Positions 61,630-64,000 of a DNA stretch of 64,000 nt are shown here, in pieces. The notes beneath the pieces were generated by a model. That model had not been told where the DNA came from, did no database searches, and saw only the letters and a program-made list of their open reading frames with translations. The DNA comes from Oscillospiraceae bacterium. Its GTDB lineage: Bacteria; Bacillota; Clostridia; Oscillospirales; Ruminococcaceae. The translations under genes were made by a program, and so were the position numbers. The stretch covers positions 23,822 through 87,821 of the forward strand of contig JAQXFT010000022.1 of assembly GCA_029005335.1 (NCBI GenBank). The letters run 5' to 3'. Every line of letters starts with the position of its first letter. Position 1 is the stretch's first letter.

Positions 61630-63342
61630 TTATTCAAATAATTTTCCGAAATCTGATGCAAGCTTTGCTTCAATTTTCTTTGCACTTTCAAAATCCGGAG
61701 CTTTTGCAGTATAGTAGGTTTTAATTTTCGGCTCTGTGCCGGAAGGTCTTACAACTACTTTCAGATTATTTTCAAGTTCAAATGCAAGAACATTGGACTT
61801 TGGAAGCTTGATTTCTGATTCAGTACCTGTTTCCAGATTTTTTGTAATGCTGAGCTTATAGTCGGAAGCGTTAAGAACCTTATATCCTGCAATTTCAGAC
61901 GGAGGATTCTGGCGGAGCTGATTCATTATGTCATTCATTTTAATCATACCGCTTTCACCCTCAAAGGTAAAGCTGTGGAGAGTGTGATAATAAACCCCGT
62001 ACTTATTATAAAGATTTTCTCTTGCCTGAAGAAGTGAGATACCTTGAGTTCTGTAATATGCAGCCATTTCGCATATAAGCATAGAAGCATTTACAGCGTC
62101 CTTGTCACGGACATATCCGCCCGAGAGGTAGCCGTAGCTTTCTTCAAATCCGAAAACATATCTCTTTTCCTCGCCTTTTTTCTCAAGGAATCCAATCTGT
62201 TCGCCTATAAACTTGAAACCGGTGAGGACATCAATAACCTCAACGCCGTATTCTTCAGCGATAGCGTCAATAATATTTGTGGTAACAATAGTTTTTACAA
62301 CAATAGGATTTTCAGGCATAGTACCTTTTCTGATTCTCTGCTGACAGATATATTCAAAAAGCAATGCACCGACTTCATTTCCTGTAAAGAGTACATAATC
62401 ATCGCCGTCGGGAACAGCGATTCCGACACGGTCGCAGTCAGGGTCAGTAGCGAGAAGTAAATCAGGTTTAACTTCCTTGCATTTTTTCAGACCGAGTTCA
62501 AGAGCTTCACGGATTTCGGGATTCGGATAAGGGCAGGTCGGGAAATTTCCGTCAGGGTTTTCCTGTTCTTCAACGAGAGTAACATCAGTGATGCCGATTG
62601 CTTTGAGAATATGTCTTACAGGCTTGTTGCCGGTACCGTTGAGAGGAGTATATACAACCTTGAGACCGCTTGAGGCACAAAGATTTGTATTTATTCCCTC
62701 AGCGAGAACACATTCATAATAAGAATCAATAACTTCCCGAGGGATATATTCGATATTACCCTTTTCAAGTTCTGTGTTGAAACCGGAAGTCTTTACGTCC
62801 CTGAACATATCGAGAGAATTTATTTCATTGAGGACTATTTCTGCACCTTTGAGGGTAATCTGACAGCCGTCGTCACCATATGCCTTGTATCCGTTGTACT
62901 TAGCGGGATTGTGGCTTGCAGTAACCATGATACCAGCCTGACAGCCGAGCTTTCTTACAGCGAATGAGAGCATAGGAGTAGGCATTAATTCCTTGTAGAT
63001 ATAAACCTTGATTCCGTTTGCGGCAAGAACCTCAGCGGCTGCTTTTGCGAAGATGTCGGATTTTATTCTGCTGTCATATGATATAGCGACGCTGCCGCCG
63101 TTGTATTCCTGTTTAACATAATTTGCAAGTCCCTGTGTGGCACGTCTGATAGTATAGATGTTAAGCCTGTTTGTGCCTGCACCAATTACGCCTCTGAGAC
63201 CGCCTGTACCGAATTCAAGGTCACGGTAGAATCTGTCTCTGATTGCGGATTTGTCATTTGCGATTGATTTAAGTTCGTCCTGCAAGTCGCTGTCGTCGAC
63301 AGCGTTCTCACACCATAGCGAGTATAATTCCATTTCAGACAT
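61630..63342 (-). CDS. phosphoglucomutase/phosphomannomutase
   Basis: Interconverts hexose 1- and 6-phosphates, linking cellodextrin phosphorolysis and glycogen synthesis to glycolysis. The 570 residues are of the long PgcA type. The phosphoserine loop is MVTASHNPAKYNG (Ser near 140), the metal loop ATDPDCDRVG, the sugar-binding loop GFEESYGYL, and the phosphate loop VVRPSGTEPK. AGGAGG precedes the ATG. It is monocistronic, between sigG and the rRNA leader. Confidence 0.94.
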   Translation of the reverse strand: MSEMELYSLWCENAVDDSDLQDELKSIANDKSAIRDRFYRDLEFGTGGLRGVIGAGTNRLNIYTIRRATQGLANYVKQEYNGGSVAISYDSRIKSDIFAKAAAEVLAANGIKVYIYKELMPTPMLSFAVRKLGCQAGIMVTASHNPAKYNGYKAYGDDGCQITLKGAEIVLNEINSLDMFRDVKTSGFNTELEKGNIEYIPREVIDSYYECVLAEGINTNLCASSGLKVVYTPLNGTGNKPVRHILKAIGITDVTLVEEQENPDGNFPTCPYPNPEIREALELGLKKCKEVKPDLLLATDPDCDRVGIAVPDGDDYVLFTGNEVGALLFEYICQQRIRKGTMPENPIVVKTIVTTNIIDAIAEEYGVEVIDVLTGFKFIGEQIGFLEKKGEEKRYVFGFEESYGYLSGGYVRDKDAVNASMLICEMAAYYRTQGISLLQARENLYNKYGVYYHTLHSFTFEGESGMIKMNDIMNQLRQNPPSEIAGYKVLNASDYKLSITKNLETGTESEIKLPKSNVLAFELENNLKVVVRPSGTEPKIKTYYTAKAPDFESAKKIEAKLASDFGKLFE

Positions 63343-63374
63343 AAATATATACCTCCTAAAAGATTTATAAGCAT

Positions 63375-63380
63375 ATTATA
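63375..63380 (-). promoter_or_regulatory. -10 element of the phosphoglucomutase gene
   Basis: Minus strand TATAAT about 30 bp before the start. The -35 at 17 bp (TTTTCA) is poor. Confidence 0.45.
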
Positions 63381-63533
63381 TCACAAGAAGAACGGTTTGA
63401 AAAGAGTATTTTATAAAAAAAGCAGAGAATTTTTCACTTTTTTTGGAAATTGATTTTTTTCAGAAATCCGGAAATGTCGAAAAGGTACAAATAATTTATA
63501 AAATCTCCTCTGCTGTTTGAATAAATTGTCATA
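63381..63533. other. gene-free stretch before the rRNA promoters
   Basis: AT-rich, with no coding frame of interest. Together with the promoter block it forms a stretch of about 650 bp without a protein gene up to the window end. Confidence 0.5.
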
Positions 63534-63563
63534 TTGACAAATTGCTGTGCTTTGTGATATAAT
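63534..63563 (+). promoter_or_regulatory. rRNA operon promoter P1
   Basis: TTGACA (63534..63539), 18-bp spacer, TATAAT (63558..63563), followed by AAACAAGTCGTCTGA. Confidence 0.85.
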
Positions 63564-63626
63564 AAACAAGTCGTCTGACAGAGATGACAATCACAAAAAA
63601 GATTTTGAAAAAGTCGAAAAAAGCAC

Positions 63627-63655
63627 TTGACAAAATAAAAAATCTGTGATATAAT
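63627..63655 (+). promoter_or_regulatory. rRNA operon promoter P2
   Basis: TTGACA (63627..63632), 17-bp spacer, TATAAT (63650..63655), followed by AAAAAAGTCGTCTGA, nearly the same as after P1. Confidence 0.88.
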
Positions 63656-63768
63656 AAAAAAGTCGTCTGAAAGAGTAAAGGAAACCAATAGGAATTGATT
63701 GGATAAAACAGTAAATGCACTGAAAGATGATTTCCAGAAAAATCACAGAAAAAATTTTTGAAAAGCTA

Positions 63769-63797
63769 TTGACAAATTCAGAAATTTGTGATATAAT
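63769..63797 (+). promoter_or_regulatory. rRNA operon promoter P3
   Basis: TTGACA (63769..63774), 17-bp spacer, TATAAT (63792..63797). All three promoters share GTGATATAATAA at the -10. Confidence 0.9.
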
Positions 63798-63803
63798 AAA
63801 TAA

Positions 63804-64000
63804 GCTGTCTCAGAGAAATTCAATGAGACACGGCACTTTGAAAACTGAACAGTACAAAAGAATTACGACCCTTGAAATTCCTTGATTTAAAATCGGGAAT
63901 ATACAGGAAAAGTCAGAAAAGACTGAAAAATCGGTAATTGCGAGTGATTCGTAATGAAACAGGATAATTAAGGCGAAAGCTTTGATATATACAACTTTTT
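63804..64000 (+). other. rRNA operon leader, 16S rRNA beyond the window
   Basis: The leader has a stem TGTCTCA (63806..63812) with TGAGACA (63824..63830). CACTTTGAAAACTGAACAG follows at 63834..63852, a sequence common in Firmicutes rRNA leaders and spacers near antitermination elements. The first bases of mature 16S rRNA are not reached. That an rRNA operon follows is inference from the promoters and this leader. Confidence 0.75.

Noticed and set aside
63900..64000. Start of 16S rRNA inside the window
   Set aside because: The conserved first bases of 16S rRNA are not reached; only leader is seen.
1..64000. Insertion sequences, prophage, integrative elements or tRNA genes
   Set aside because: No transposase, integrase or phage gene, no attachment repeats and no cloverleaf were found.

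Overview
The window looks like chromosome of a low-GC, cellulose-degrading, spore-lineage Clostridium relative, most probably a Ruminococcus close to R. flavefaciens (Oscillospiraceae). The main evidence is a secreted family 48 cellulase ending in a Ruminococcus-type dockerin (25304..27772), a second broken dockerin gene (17720..18281), a cohesin-like lipoprotein (55745..56761), and a Gram-positive sporulation set (spoVM, spoIIAA-spoIIAB-sigF, sigG). The species name is inference from gene content only. No transposon, phage, CRISPR array or tRNA was seen. The right end stops inside an rRNA operon leader, just short of 16S rRNA.

Layout. 1..1454 (minus): ppa then prs, the latter cut by the window edge. 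1709..4715 (plus): a soluble diguanylate cyclase with a LacI-like sensor, then a D-lactate dehydrogenase. 4743..8350 (minus): small membrane protein, recD2, mreB. 8404..10879: a TetR regulator divergent from glgB. 10949..15273 (minus): GGDEF-EAL protein, hemolysin III, phosphofructokinase and a small acidic protein in one operon. 15457..17593 (plus): two-component system. 17720..18500: dockerin pseudogene and a candidate small RNA. 18559..24706 (minus): HtrA protease and a GldA/F/G-like ABC operon with a DUF4340 protein. 25122..27828: the cellulase with a consensus promoter and structured leader. 27859..41422 (plus): a 15-gene housekeeping operon, yicC-remA-gmk-rpoZ-priA-def-fmt-yugP-rsmB-rlmN-prpC-prkC-rsgA-thiN-spoVM, closely matching the Bacillus subtilis order but without coaBC and rpe. 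41404..51708: envelope genes (VanZ-like, PBP1A), DAHP synthase, RNA methyltransferase, SDR enzyme, BofC-like protein and flavin reductase. 51878..53288: the forespore sigma-F operon. 53433..56800: HD protein, DUF445, TVP38 and the cohesin-like lipoprotein. 56801..60574 (minus): rpmE, then yigZ-dnaG-rpoD. 60817..61590: sigG. 61630..63342 (minus): phosphoglucomutase. 63534..64000: three tandem rRNA promoters and leader.

How it fits together. Carbohydrate use (cellulase, glgB, phosphoglucomutase, phosphofructokinase, D-lactate dehydrogenase) sits beside two cyclic-di-GMP proteins, one with a sugar-binding-type sensor. A PASTA kinase/phosphatase pair, PBP1A and the sporulation sigma factors cover envelope and developmental control.

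The most interesting items are an unassigned ~130-nt RNA at 18367..18500 with C-rich loops, one able to pair with the cellulase ribosome-binding site; the cellulase leader; the dockerin gene with a broken signal peptide; the cohesin-like lipoprotein with half-domains in inverted order; and the calcium-loop tail on the PASTA kinase. Starts were set from ribosome-binding sites, and several genes clearly begin at TTG.
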